The translations under genes and the position numbers were made by a program. From assembly GCA_001054945.1 (NCBI GenBank), contig JVKJ01000005.1, positions 434,001 to 498,000 on the forward strand: a DNA stretch of 64,000 bases. The letters are read 5' to 3'. Positions 12,411-20,782 of the stretch are shown piece by piece. This DNA comes from Corynebacterium falsenii (lineage in GTDB: Bacteria; Actinomycetota; Actinomycetes; Mycobacteriales; Mycobacteriaceae). The notes under the pieces were generated by a model that was not told where the DNA came from, ran no database searches, and was given only the letters and a program-made list of their open reading frames with translations. The stretch's first letter is position 1, and each line of letters starts with the position of its first letter.

Positions 12411-13466
12411 TCACCCCATGTGGAGGTTTCGGGCAACGCCTCGCGCCACAGCTGCGCGGGCAGCGAGCTCGGACGGTGTGGATACATGCTGCCCGACGAC
12501 CGGATCCACCACGGCCACGTCAACTCGCTCAGCCAACGTCCCCGGATCGAAACTCCACTCTGACCACACCTGACTCAGGGCGCGCGCGACATGCGCGGAT
12601 TGTTCGTCGATCTCCTGAATAGTCCGCGCACCCGAGTCTGCAAACTTCAACCCGATCCCCTGCCCCGATCCGACGGCGGATCCGATGGCATCCTTCCTCG
12701 CAGTCGTGGCCTCGGCTCCGCATACCCATCGATACGGCACACCGACCCGGGCAAACCCCACGGCAGAGATATCTCCCAGAAGCTCCGGCGGGCAATCGTG
12801 AAGGATGACCGGCACCGACGACGACAGTTGCCCCAGCATGCGGTTCCACACCCCCAGCACATGTTCCCGATCCACGGGCGGCAGATTGGACCAACGGGTG
12901 GGCCCTGGCAGCCCACTCAGCACGTCCCCAACAACGGGCTCGTGTACCCCAAGCACCACCTCAGCTCCGGAGGCCGCTCGAAGCCACGCGGCGTACTCTG
13001 CGAAGCCCGCGCCGAGTGACAGCGCTACGTCCCGGAATGCCGGTCGATCGGCCACGATGGGGTGACCGGCGAGTTCCACCAGCGCGCCAAAGCTCCACGG
13101 CCCGAGGACATTAACCAAGATCCGCGGGGCCCGCCCGTCCCGGAGCTCAGCCTCCACCAGGTCCCGCATTTCAGAGATGAAAGATCGGGTGTGTCGCGCG
13201 GCCAAGGTCTTGCCCCCTACAAGCTCCCAGCCGCGGGTGTTCGCAGCAAGATCTAGTTGCCCCAAGCAGGCTGTGATGGCCGTCAGATCCAGGGCAATGT
13301 CCTTCCGGCCCGGCTCGCCCGCTGGCTGAATCCTGGGCAGGGAAAGCATTCCTGGCGCACCCGTGTCCTCATCGACATCGACGCTTCGCCGCAGGGCAGC
13401 CTTCAGCGCCGAGGGCAGGTCAGGGTGGGTGGTCGCGGCAGATTCCCACCAGCCGAATCGGAGCAT
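12411..13466 (-). CDS. MetE-like (B12-independent methionine synthase C-terminal family) protein
   Basis: 351 residues with the fold of the catalytic half of cobalamin-independent methionine synthase: an N-terminal strand with GRAPRILVNVLGPWS, and VILHDCPPE, where His and Cys would be zinc ligands as in MetE. It is far shorter than full MetE (about 750 aa) and lacks the N-terminal half. M. tuberculosis has a similar short protein (Rv3015c, from memory) at the same place beside ligA, of unproven function. The ATG directly follows the mnmA stop (TAG ATG), so it is translationally coupled to the tRNA thiolase. Substrate unknown; a role in methyl or sulfur metabolism is a guess. Confidence 0.8.
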   Translation of the reverse strand: MLRFGWWESAATTHPDLPSALKAALRRSVDVDEDTGAPGMLSLPRIQPAGEPGRKDIALDLTAITACLGQLDLAANTRGWELVGGKTLAARHTRSFISEMRDLVEAELRDGRAPRILVNVLGPWSFGALVELAGHPIVADRPAFRDVALSLGAGFAEYAAWLRAASGAEVVLGVHEPVVGDVLSGLPGPTRWSNLPPVDREHVLGVWNRMLGQLSSSVPVILHDCPPELLGDISAVGFARVGVPYRWVCGAEATTARKDAIGSAVGSGQGIGLKFADSGARTIQEIDEQSAHVARALSQVWSEWSFDPGTLAERVDVAVVDPVVGQHVSTPSELAARAAVARGVARNLHMG

Positions 13467-14663
13467 CTACGCGCTCGCGGACTGCGGTTGATCTTCCTGG
13501 TTCGCAGTCTTATCCGAACCCTGCGCGTCCTCCCACGCCCCCGTTGCACGGATCGTGCCGGATCCCAGCAAGATGTCACCGTCGTTGTCCGGCCGGTACA
13601 CCACCGCCGCCTGGCCTCGGGCCACACCCTCCAGCGGTTCCAGGAGCGTCAGTTCCAGGCGCCACGGCAGCTCATCCGCTTCCTTCGTCCGGCCAGCGGG
13701 AGTCACCGCCTCGGGATCGTCAACGATGCGCGCCCGTGCCGGCACCACACCTCCGTGCGCGCGCACCTGCACCTCACAGTCGAACTCGCGGCCGTGAATC
13801 TCCGGGCTCAAGCGCTTCAGACGATCTGCCACGATGGTCCCGGTACGCAGGTCCTTGCGCGTCCCGACCGTGACCGTGCCCGTATGCGCGTTGATGTCGG
13901 TGACATAGCGCGGCTGCCCGTCCAGCTGTTCGCGTGGCAAACCGAGTCCCTTGCGCTGCCCCACCGTGAAGCCGTACACACCGTCGTGCTCAGCTACTTC
14001 CTCACCGGAGGTGTCGCGGACCAAACCGGGGCGCAGACCAATCTTGTTGCCCAGGAACGCCTGGGTCTTCCCATCGGGAATGAAGCAAATGTCGTGGCTA
14101 TCGGGCTTGGAAGCCACACCGAAGCCATTTTTCGCCGCCTCTTCGCGGATCTCCGGCTTGACCGTATCCCCCACTGGGAACATGCAGTGCTTCAACTGCT
14201 CGTCAGTCAGCACTCCCAGCACGTAAGACTGGTCCTTGTTGGAGTCCACTCCGCGCCGCATCACCCCGTCGTGGAGCCGGGCGTAGTGCCCGGTCACCAC
14301 GGCATCGAATCCCAACGCGATCGACCGCTCCAACAGCGCCTCAAACTTGATCTTCTCGTTGCACCGCAGGCAGGGGTTCGGAGTTTCGCCAATCGCATAG
14401 GAATCCACGAAGTTGTCGATCACGTCAGCTTTGAATCGGTCCGAAAAGTCCCAGACATAGAACGGAATCCCCAGCTTGTCCGCCACTCGGCGGGCATCTG
14501 CCGAGTCCTCCAGGCTGCAGCATCCCCGCGACCCCGCGCGCACCGCCTCCGGTGATTGAGATAGCGCCAGGTGCACTCCGATGACTTCGTGACCCGCCTC
14601 CAGTGCTCGGGCGGCAGCGACGGCGGAATCCACTCCGCCGGACATTGCAGCGACGACTCGCAT
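13467..14663 (-). CDS. mnmA: tRNA 2-thiouridylase MnmA (TrmU)
   Basis: Thiolates uridine-34 of Lys, Glu and Gln tRNAs. The N-terminal PP-loop SGGVDS binds ATP right after MRVVAAM. The two active cysteines fit [11 protein letters not shown] and HDICFI, and the central and C-terminal beta domains follow (GQRKGLGLP). 398 residues. The ATG at 14663 was chosen because GGAAGGA lies about 8 nt upstream and [13 protein letters not shown] is the usual family start; a start 12 codons earlier lacks a site. It sits 142 bp downstream of a cysteine desulfurase that can supply its sulfur, as in M. tuberculosis and C. glutamicum. Confidence 0.96.
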   Translation of the reverse strand: MRVVAAMSGGVDSAVAAARALEAGHEVIGVHLALSQSPEAVRAGSRGCCSLEDSADARRVADKLGIPFYVWDFSDRFKADVIDNFVDSYAIGETPNPCLRCNEKIKFEALLERSIALGFDAVVTGHYARLHDGVMRRGVDSNKDQSYVLGVLTDEQLKHCMFPVGDTVKPEIREEAAKNGFGVASKPDSHDICFIPDGKTQAFLGNKIGLRPGLVRDTSGEEVAEHDGVYGFTVGQRKGLGLPREQLDGQPRYVTDINAHTGTVTVGTRKDLRTGTIVADRLKRLSPEIHGREFDCEVQVRAHGGVVPARARIVDDPEAVTPAGRTKEADELPWRLELTLLEPLEGVARGQAAVVYRPDNDGDILLGSGTIRATGAWEDAQGSDKTANQEDQPQSASA

Positions 14664-14805
14664 GGGCTTCGTCCTTCCTACTATTCCCCCGAATTCCACT
14701 TGTGCACCCTACACCCACCTGCGGGTATTCCTGAAGTCGCTAGCGTGGGCGCCTCGCTCACCGCACGCCTCCATCAGTGCAGCCCCTGCCAGCTACCCCG
14801 GCGAA

Positions 14806-15990
14806 CTATGCCATTCCCGCCGTCCGTGCTTGCTCCACGATGCCGGGAAGTAGCTGGGCGATGCGGGTGGCGTCCGGAATTGATGTTCCCTTGCCCACCG
14901 TGAGCCGCAGCGCACCGCGGGCAACGGCGACGTCCACGCCCATCGCGGTGAGCACGTGGCTGGCCCGGTTCACCCCGGAGCTGCACGCCGACCCGGTCGA
15001 CGCGTCCACCCCGGCCGCATCCAACAGCATGATCAGGCTATCGCCCTCCGCGCCCGGGAGGGACATGTGAAGGTGGCCGGGCAGGGCAGGTTCCTCAGTC
15101 CATATGCGCACGTCATCAAGGGTGCGCGCAACCTCGGCAATCGCATCGCGCGCCGCGCGGACAGCCAGGTTTTCCCGTTCCATGTTCTCCATTGCGGACG
15201 CCAACGCTGCTGCCGTTCCTGCGGCACCTTGGACATTGACGGTGCCCGAGCGCAGCCCGCGCTCCTGGCCTCCCCCGCGTATGGGGCTGAGGATGTCGGC
15301 GTGCCGGCTGGCCAGGAGGAATCCGGTGGAGCGTGGGCCGCCGAATTTGTGCGCGCTGGCAGCGAGCGTTTTCGCCCCCAGGCTGTGGAAGTCAATGGGC
15401 AGGTGGCCTACGACCTGCACCGCGTCGACGTGGGTGGCGATCGAGTCCTGACCGTCCAGGATGGTGGCTACCGGGTTGATGTTGCCCGTCTCATTGTTCG
15501 CCCACATGCAGGTCAGCAGAGCGGTATCTGATGGATTATCGCGGAGCTCAGCGAGCAGTTGTGCCGTGTCTGGGTCGCGCGGGTCCACGCGGCCATACGC
15601 ATCGACGGGAAGCTCGCGGTGGCGAAATCCGAAGTCGAGGGGACCGTCGCAGAGCCACTGCACAGATTCCAGGACGGCTGGGTGTTCCGTGTTCGTACTC
15701 ACGATTGTGCGTGCGCCTCGGTGGGCGGCGGCAGCGAGGGCTTGGCCCTGGATCGCGATATTGTCCGCCTCGGTGCCGGAGCTGGTGAACACCACTTCCA
15801 CGGGGTCTGCGCCCAGTAAATCGGCGATCTGCTCGCGGGATTCCTCGAGAATGCGGCGCGCGTCGCGGCCCGTCTTGTACTGACCAGCGGGGTTGAGTTC
15901 CGTTGCGACGCGTTCCATGGCCTCAGCTGCCTCCGGACGCAGCGGTGCGGAGGCGGCGTAGTCGGCGTAGATGCGAGACTGCTGATTCAT
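14806..15990 (-). CDS. iscS: Cysteine desulfurase (IscS/NifS family, class V aminotransferase)
   Basis: PLP enzyme that removes sulfur from L-cysteine as a protein persulfide. The PLP lysine is in SAHKFGGPRS (near residue 215), the His-Asp cofactor contacts are in the central domain (DAVQVVGHLPIDF), and the catalytic cysteine is in GSACSSG near residue 335. 394 residues, complete. The ATG has GAGAAG upstream. Being directly before mnmA, its main job is probably tRNA thiolation rather than Fe-S assembly, which actinobacteria usually do with SufS. The paralogue name (nifS2/iscS) is uncertain. Confidence 0.92.
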   Translation of the reverse strand: MNQQSRIYADYAASAPLRPEAAEAMERVATELNPAGQYKTGRDARRILEESREQIADLLGADPVEVVFTSSGTEADNIAIQGQALAAAAHRGARTIVSTNTEHPAVLESVQWLCDGPLDFGFRHRELPVDAYGRVDPRDPDTAQLLAELRDNPSDTALLTCMWANNETGNINPVATILDGQDSIATHVDAVQVVGHLPIDFHSLGAKTLAASAHKFGGPRSTGFLLASRHADILSPIRGGGQERGLRSGTVNVQGAAGTAAALASAMENMERENLAVRAARDAIAEVARTLDDVRIWTEEPALPGHLHMSLPGAEGDSLIMLLDAAGVDASTGSACSSGVNRASHVLTAMGVDVAVARGALRLTVGKGTSIPDATRIAQLLPGIVEQARTAGMA

Positions 15991-16028
15991 ACTTCTCAGT
16001 CTTACATGTGGGGAGCGGGCCCCCGGAT

Positions 16029-17243
16029 CTAGGCGTGAAAGCTGACCCCTCTGGACTTCAGAACGGAAACCAACAACGTCGGGTAGTCGCTGATCAGACC
16101 GTCCACGCCCGCGTCAATCTGCTCGTTCATCGTGGTCTCCTCGTTCACCGTCCACGGCACGGCAAACAGCCCGGCCGCGTGCGCCTTGTCCACCAGTTCG
16201 GGCGTGAACGTTGGCTTGTAATCCGCATCCTCCGGCGAGCTCCCGTAAGGCACCGCGTGGCCCGGGGACAGCACCTGCGCATCCAGCTGCTGCGCCGCCT
16301 TCACCACATCGCCGCCGACCGCGTCATAATCCACGGGCCCACTCCACGGCGTCCCCTGCTTCCAAGTTGTGTCATCCCACAGCAGCGCAAGCGGCATGTC
16401 GGGCTCGGCATCGCGAACCATCGGCAGGGTGCGCCAGTCGAATGACTGGATCATCACTCGATCTTGCACTCCCGCCGCGCGCACGTCGCGAAGGATCGCG
16501 TCGACGAACTCCATGGGCTCCTTCGACTGCTCTCGTTTCTCGCCTTCCACCTTGGTCTCGATGTTGAAATGCACATTCGGGTCGCGCTTGGCCAGTTCGA
16601 AGACATCGCTGAGCTGCAAGGGCTTGTTGCCCTTCGCGGGTGTGGCCTTAGGGAAATCCTCGAGCGTTTTATCGCAGTTCAAGGTCTGGATCTGCTCCCA
16701 CGTGAGATCCTTCACCAGCTTTCCCACGTATGGGAATTGCGGATCGCCTTCCTGCACGGGTTCGGTATCGCTGCACTTGTCCGGTTGAATGCTCGGGTCG
16801 TGCCAGACCATCGGCACGCCGTCCTTCGTCATCACGACATCGAGTTCCAGCGTGGTCACACCCAGATCCAGGGCGTGCTCGAAGGCCTGCCGAGATTCCT
16901 CCGTATTCTCCCCGCGTCCCCCGCGGTGAGCCTCCAGGTCAAAGGTTTCGGGTAGCTTACGCGCGGCGGCCGGGTTGGTGTTCGCGTTCACTACCTGTTC
17001 GTGTGCCATCCCGGCCTCGTTTCCGGACGCCACAGAGCCCAACGGGCGTGCGGGATCAAAGGAGCCTAGCTGTTGGGATCCATGCTGATCGACAGAGCCC
17101 TGAAGACCAGATGACGATGGAAGCGCGTTGGCGGGCGCCACAGTCGAATGGGTGGCAGCAACCGCGGCCACGGCTATTGCCCCTGCAAGGGATGCGCGAA
17201 TGACAGACCCCGTCATGCGGCCTCCGACCAGTGATAGAAACAT
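16029..17243 (-). CDS. glpQ: Secreted glycerophosphodiester phosphodiesterase
   Basis: Hydrolyses glycerophosphodiesters to glycerol-3-phosphate plus alcohol, outside the membrane. The N-terminus is a Sec signal peptide: Arg, then SLAGAIAVAAVAA and a likely cut after PANA. The catalytic GDPD motifs are all present: EAHRGGRGENTEES, LELDVVMTKDG and VWHDPS; ETKVE later supplies the third acidic ligand. 404 residues with a polar linker of about 60 residues after the signal. Two starts are possible: ATG 17243 (GAGAGGA 5 nt upstream) and ATG 17216 (GGAGG 5 nt upstream); both give a signal peptide. It ends 39 bp before the desulfurase and may be co-transcribed with it. Confidence 0.93.
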   Translation of the reverse strand: MFLSLVGGRMTGSVIRASLAGAIAVAAVAATHSTVAPANALPSSSGLQGSVDQHGSQQLGSFDPARPLGSVASGNEAGMAHEQVVNANTNPAAARKLPETFDLEAHRGGRGENTEESRQAFEHALDLGVTTLELDVVMTKDGVPMVWHDPSIQPDKCSDTEPVQEGDPQFPYVGKLVKDLTWEQIQTLNCDKTLEDFPKATPAKGNKPLQLSDVFELAKRDPNVHFNIETKVEGEKREQSKEPMEFVDAILRDVRAAGVQDRVMIQSFDWRTLPMVRDAEPDMPLALLWDDTTWKQGTPWSGPVDYDAVGGDVVKAAQQLDAQVLSPGHAVPYGSSPEDADYKPTFTPELVDKAHAAGLFAVPWTVNEETTMNEQIDAGVDGLISDYPTLLVSVLKSRGVSFHA

Positions 17244-17397
17244 GGAATCCTCTCGTGCCTATTAGAGTTAGCGAGCAGCGAAACGCCAGTGCTCCGCCAA
17301 GATCGTCCTTTCATGGACAACATTAAGAGAGCAGCGGGCGTGTCGCAGGGCGACGGGCACGCGGGGAAGCACCGGGTGAGTCCGATTGGGTTGTTGT

Positions 17398-17481
17398 TCT
17401 ATCACATCTATCGACGCTCTAAACTTCTATCAAATCTTTCACTCCTGCCGTGATCTATCATTTCTATCCCGCGTCTACGTG
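17398..17481 (+). repeat. Three tandem 28-bp units with paired TCTATC sites (iteron-like operator)
   Basis: Three consecutive 28-bp units start at 17398, 17426 and 17454. Each begins TCTATCAnn followed 9 bp later by TCTATC, or TCTTTC in unit 2; the last 10 bp are not conserved. So six half-sites lie at 17398/17407, 17426/17435 and 17454/17463, with exact spacing 9 and 28. The third unit overlaps the expected -35 of the AAA gene. This looks like a binding array for a DNA-binding protein, possibly the gene's own product. Confidence 0.7.
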
Positions 17482-17487
17482 CTCCGC

Positions 17488-17493
17488 TACACT
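17488..17493 (+). promoter_or_regulatory. -10 box of the AAA ATPase gene, leaderless start
   Basis: TACACT ends 8 nt before the ATG at 17502 and no ribosome binding site fits. The matching -35 position (about 17465-17470) is inside the third 28-bp repeat unit, so a protein on the repeats would block or recruit polymerase. Confidence 0.55.
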
Positions 17494-17501
17494 TTTAAGC
17501 C

Positions 17502-18698
17502 ATGAGTTCCCAGCCTGCTCGCAATCCCTTCCGTCCCAGCTTTGGCGCGTCCCCGCTCCATCTCGCAGGCCGCGATGACTTGGTCTCTAGCTTCAGCTTC
17601 GGGCTCCTAGAAGGAGTGGGCTCGCCCTACCGAGCTGTGCTCCTCAGTGGCGTCCGAGGCGTAGGAAAAACTGTCCTTCTCAATGAGCTGGAGGATACGG
17701 GCAAGGCGGAAGGGTGGGTGGTCCTCAGGTGCTACCCCGATGACCAGCTGGTAGATACCCTTGTCCATACCTCCATTCCGGAGCTGCTGGAGCAGCTGAA
17801 CCCGACTCCTCGCCGCAGACTCTCCGGAGGTTCGATCATGGGCATGGGAAGCGTGCGCACGGAGTCCAACCCGGAGGCACACAAGCGCTCCCCACGTCCG
17901 ACTCTGATCACCCGGTTGAGGGAGTTGACCGAGGAACTGAGGCCTCAAGGCGTGGGTGTGTTACTCACGCTCGATGAGGTACAGGCGGTGAAGTCAACCG
18001 TCATTCACGAGCTGGCTACGGCCGTGCAGGACCTGATCAGGGATCAATACGACATTGCGTTTGTCGCCGCCGGGCTACCCCACGGGGTCGATGAGCTCTT
18101 GCAGCACGAAGGAACCACCTTTCTCCGGCGAGCTCAGCGAGTGGACCTGCACAATGTGAGCGTTGCGGATACGCGCGCCGCCTTGCTGAACACGATCGAG
18201 GATTCTGGCCGCCACATCGAAGCCGACGCGCTTGAAGCCGCTGTCATTCTGTGTCACGGCTATCCGTATCTCATCCAAGTAGTGGGCTCGCTGATGTGGG
18301 CTGTGGCCTCTCGTACGGGGGCGCAGACCATCGTGTCGGAGCATGTGCGATCAATCCAAGATGAGGTGGTGAAGCGCATGGGCCAACAGGTCCATCGGCC
18401 GGCGCTGATGACGGTGCCGGATGGCGAGATGCGTCTGCTCCGGGCGATGGCAGAGCTCATGGAGGACGTGCCATCGGAAAAACCGAGTGGCAACCCAGGT
18501 GCAGCCGACGCGGAGGGCATCACAGCCACGGTCCGCATGGCTCCGACAGCAGCCATCGCTCACCAGCTGAATATCGCTCCGAACGGGATTTCCGCCCGGC
18601 GCTCCAGACTGATGCGACGGGACCTCATCTGCAGTCCGAGGTTTGGTTACCTCGCGTTCACCCTTCCCTACCTGGAGGAATACATTCTGAGCCACTGA
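17502..18698 (+). CDS. AAA+ ATPase with C-terminal winged-helix-like domain
   Basis: 398-residue P-loop protein of the actinobacterial 'ATP-binding protein' type that resembles Orc1/Cdc6- and STAND-like ATPases. Walker A is SGVRGVGKT (about residues 47-55), Walker B is LLTLDEVQ (about 152-159), and a sensor-like AAGLP and RRAQRV segment follow. A lid domain comes next, and near the C-terminus IAHQLNIAPNGISARRSRL reads as a helix-turn-helix. The middle holds a polar insertion (about residues 325-345). It is the only plus-strand gene in a run of minus-strand genes. Function unknown: it could be a regulator of its own repeat-bearing promoter, or a DNA-loading factor. No toxin or partner gene is adjacent. 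Confidence 0.75.
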   Translation: MSSQPARNPFRPSFGASPLHLAGRDDLVSSFSFGLLEGVGSPYRAVLLSGVRGVGKTVLLNELEDTGKAEGWVVLRCYPDDQLVDTLVHTSIPELLEQLNPTPRRRLSGGSIMGMGSVRTESNPEAHKRSPRPTLITRLRELTEELRPQGVGVLLTLDEVQAVKSTVIHELATAVQDLIRDQYDIAFVAAGLPHGVDELLQHEGTTFLRRAQRVDLHNVSVADTRAALLNTIEDSGRHIEADALEAAVILCHGYPYLIQVVGSLMWAVASRTGAQTIVSEHVRSIQDEVVKRMGQQVHRPALMTVPDGEMRLLRAMAELMEDVPSEKPSGNPGAADAEGITATVRMAPTAAIAHQLNIAPNGISARRSRLMRRDLICSPRFGYLAFTLPYLEEYILSH

Positions 18699-18777
18699 TG
18701 CTGCGCGCATCAACGACGGGGTCCATTCCAACCGCGTGGACCAACCCATCGGCCAGATGCCACTAGCCATAAAAAGG

Positions 18778-18810
18778 CGGAGGGGCTGCCTAGTCCAGGC
18801 AGCCCCTCCG
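18778..18810 (-). terminator. Strong terminator after etfA (also faces the AAA gene)
   Basis: A perfect 14-bp stem (CGGAGGGGCTGCCT and its complement) with a 5-nt loop; on the minus strand it is followed by CCTTTTT. It also works as a stem for the convergent AAA gene. Confidence 0.85.
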
Positions 18811-18815
18811 TTGCG

Positions 18816-18844
18816 CGTCACCGGACGGGTTCCGTTCGGTGACG
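18816..18844. terminator. Second hairpin before the etfA terminator
   Basis: CGTCACCG pairs with CGGTGACG, with an inner ACGG/CCGT, only 10 bp past the etfA stop and directly before the main terminator. No T-tract. It may protect the mRNA 3' end or back up termination. Confidence 0.45.
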
Positions 18845-18853
18845 GTCAGCGAG

Positions 18854-19804
18854 TTAGCTGTTCTTGAGTTCCTCGGTCGCCTGAGGAGCGACATCGAACA
18901 GGTCGCCAACCACGCCAAAGTCGGTGATCTCGAAAATGGATGCTTCTTCGTCCTTGTTCACCGCAACGATGGTCTTGGAGGTCTGCATACCAGCCTTATG
19001 CTGGATCGCACCGGAGATGCCGAGGGCGATGTACACGTTCGGGGAGACCGTGGAACCGGTCTGACCGACCTGGAACTTGCCCGGGTAGTAGTCGGCATCG
19101 ACCGCGGCGCGGGACGCACCAACAGCAGCGCCCAGAGCATCGGCCAGCGGCTCGACCACGTCACCGAAGCCCTCTGCAGAGCCCACACCGCGGCCGCCGG
19201 AGACCACGATCTTCGCTTCGGTCAGCTCTGGGCGGTCGCCCTGCTCTGCTGGGGCGAAGGACGTAATCTTCACTGCGGTCGGACCTGCAGCGGGCAGCTC
19301 TACTTGTTGCAGGTTGCCGGCAGCAGCCTGTGGCTCAGGATCCACAGAACCGGGGGCCAGGGTAAACACTGGCGAAGCGCCGGCAGCGGTGGTCGTCACA
19401 GTGTAATCGCCGCCGAAGATAGCCACCTTGGAGTTGCGATCTGCATCGATCTCACCGGCGTTGTACACAACTCCGGAGGCCACGCGGGCACCCACTCGAC
19501 CGGCAATCTCGTTGCCGGACTGCGTAGCGGACACCAGGACTGGCACCTGGAGGTGCGCTGCCAAACCAGCAAGCGCATCCACCGAAGGAGTGATCAACAG
19601 CTCCTCCGCCTCTGCGGACTCGGCGGCATAAATGTCCTCTGCACCGGCCTGCGCCAGAGCATCCTTCAGCTTGTCGGCGGTGCCTGGAGCACCGACCACC
19701 ACGGCACCCACGGTGCCAAGAGCACGAGCGGCGGTAATGAGCTCCAGAGTGGTGTTCTTCAGCTCACCCTCACCGTGTTCAACCAGTACCAATGCGTTGG
19801 TCAT
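18854..19804 (-). CDS. etfA: Electron transfer flavoprotein alpha subunit (FixB)
   Basis: Holds FAD and passes electrons from acyl-CoA and other dehydrogenases to the respiratory chain. The N-terminal domain starts MTNALVLVEHGEGELK. The C-terminal FAD domain has VVSGGRGVGS, then TGSTVSPNVYIALGISGAIQH, the family signature, near residues 245-265. 316 residues, the usual size. GAAAGAGG precedes the ATG. It is the second gene of the etfB-etfA operon and ends at a strong terminator. Confidence 0.95.
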   Translation of the reverse strand: MTNALVLVEHGEGELKNTTLELITAARALGTVGAVVVGAPGTADKLKDALAQAGAEDIYAAESAEAEELLITPSVDALAGLAAHLQVPVLVSATQSGNEIAGRVGARVASGVVYNAGEIDADRNSKVAIFGGDYTVTTTAAGASPVFTLAPGSVDPEPQAAAGNLQQVELPAAGPTAVKITSFAPAEQGDRPELTEAKIVVSGGRGVGSAEGFGDVVEPLADALGAAVGASRAAVDADYYPGKFQVGQTGSTVSPNVYIALGISGAIQHKAGMQTSKTIVAVNKDEEASIFEITDFGVVGDLFDVAPQATEELKNS

Positions 19805-19862
19805 GGACTTACCTCTTTCCTTGAGAGATGCGAAATGTCGGAGATGGATTAGATGGGCTGAA

Positions 19863-20651
19863 TTAGATCAGCTTTTCCTTCTTGAGGAACTCGACCAGCT
19901 TCTTACCGCCGTCGCCCTCGTCATTGATGATTTCACCGGCGGTCTTCGGTGGCTTCGCAGCCACGTCGGAGACGGAGGTCGTGGCGTTAGACAGGCCGAC
20001 GTTCGCAGCGTCCACGCCGATATCCGCCAGAGACAGCTCCTTGATTGTCTTCTTCTTCGCGGCCATGATGCCCTTGAAGACCGCGAAGCGAGGATCATTG
20101 GACTTCTCGGTCACGGAAACGATGGCCGGGGTCGGGGCCTCCAGACCGAAGACACCTTCATCGGTCACGCGCTTGCCGGTGACTTTGCCACCCTCAACAC
20201 TGAGTTCTTCCATGTGGGTCAGCGCCGGGATCTGGCGGTACTCGGCCAACAGGCCAGGGATAGCGCCTGCACGACCGTCGGTGGAGGTGTTGCCACAAAT
20301 AACGAGCTCGATATCCTCGATCTGGTTCAACGCGTTGGACAGGGTCCACGCCGTTCCCAGAACGTCAGAGCCGGCCAGCACCTCGTCAGAGACCAAAATG
20401 GCCTCATCGCAACCCAAGGACAATGCCTTGCGCAGTGCTTCAGTTGCGCGATCAGGCCCGACGGACAGCACAATGACATTGCGGGAATCGTCCGCTTCCT
20501 TCAACTGCAACGCCGCCTCGACTGCGTTCTCGTTGATTTCATCCAGGACAGCATCAGCGTTCTCGCGATCCAGGGTGTAATCGCCCTCCGTGAGCTTCCG
20601 CTCAGAGTACGTGTCCGGCACCTGCTTGACCAGAACAACGATGTTCGACAT
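19863..20651 (-). CDS. etfB: Electron transfer flavoprotein beta subunit (FixA)
   Basis: Partner of EtfA; binds AMP structurally in the heterodimer. It starts MSNIVVLVKQVPDTYSERKL, typical for EtfB, and carries the Asp/Gly-rich nucleotide-binding stretch (LVICGNTSTDGRAGAIPG). 262 residues. The ATG at 20651 was preferred over one 13 codons upstream because GAAAGG lies 8 nt before it and it matches family length. An inverted repeat TGTGA-TTTCC-TCACA lies just upstream. Confidence 0.95.
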   Translation of the reverse strand: MSNIVVLVKQVPDTYSERKLTEGDYTLDRENADAVLDEINENAVEAALQLKEADDSRNVIVLSVGPDRATEALRKALSLGCDEAILVSDEVLAGSDVLGTAWTLSNALNQIEDIELVICGNTSTDGRAGAIPGLLAEYRQIPALTHMEELSVEGGKVTGKRVTDEGVFGLEAPTPAIVSVTEKSNDPRFAVFKGIMAAKKKTIKELSLADIGVDAANVGLSNATTSVSDVAAKPPKTAGEIINDEGDGGKKLVEFLKKEKLI

Positions 20652-20676
20652 ACGTTGGCCTTTCGTGCTTGGGTAA

Positions 20677-20691
20677 TGTGATTTCCTCACA
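20677..20691 (-). promoter_or_regulatory. Perfect inverted repeat TGTGA-N5-TCACA before etfB
   Basis: Arms TGTGA and TCACA are exact complements, 26-40 bp before the etfB ATG. The arms are those of CRP/GlxR sites, but the spacer is 5 rather than the standard 6, so binding by GlxR is doubtful. It is a good candidate operator for the etfBA operon. Confidence 0.45.
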
Positions 20692-20782
20692 CTTTACTAG
20701 CTTCATCGTGACCTCGACCACAAAGGGTTCATATTCTTTTATCACTACCCCCACATGAACAAAAGCCCCGCACAGAGCCCTT

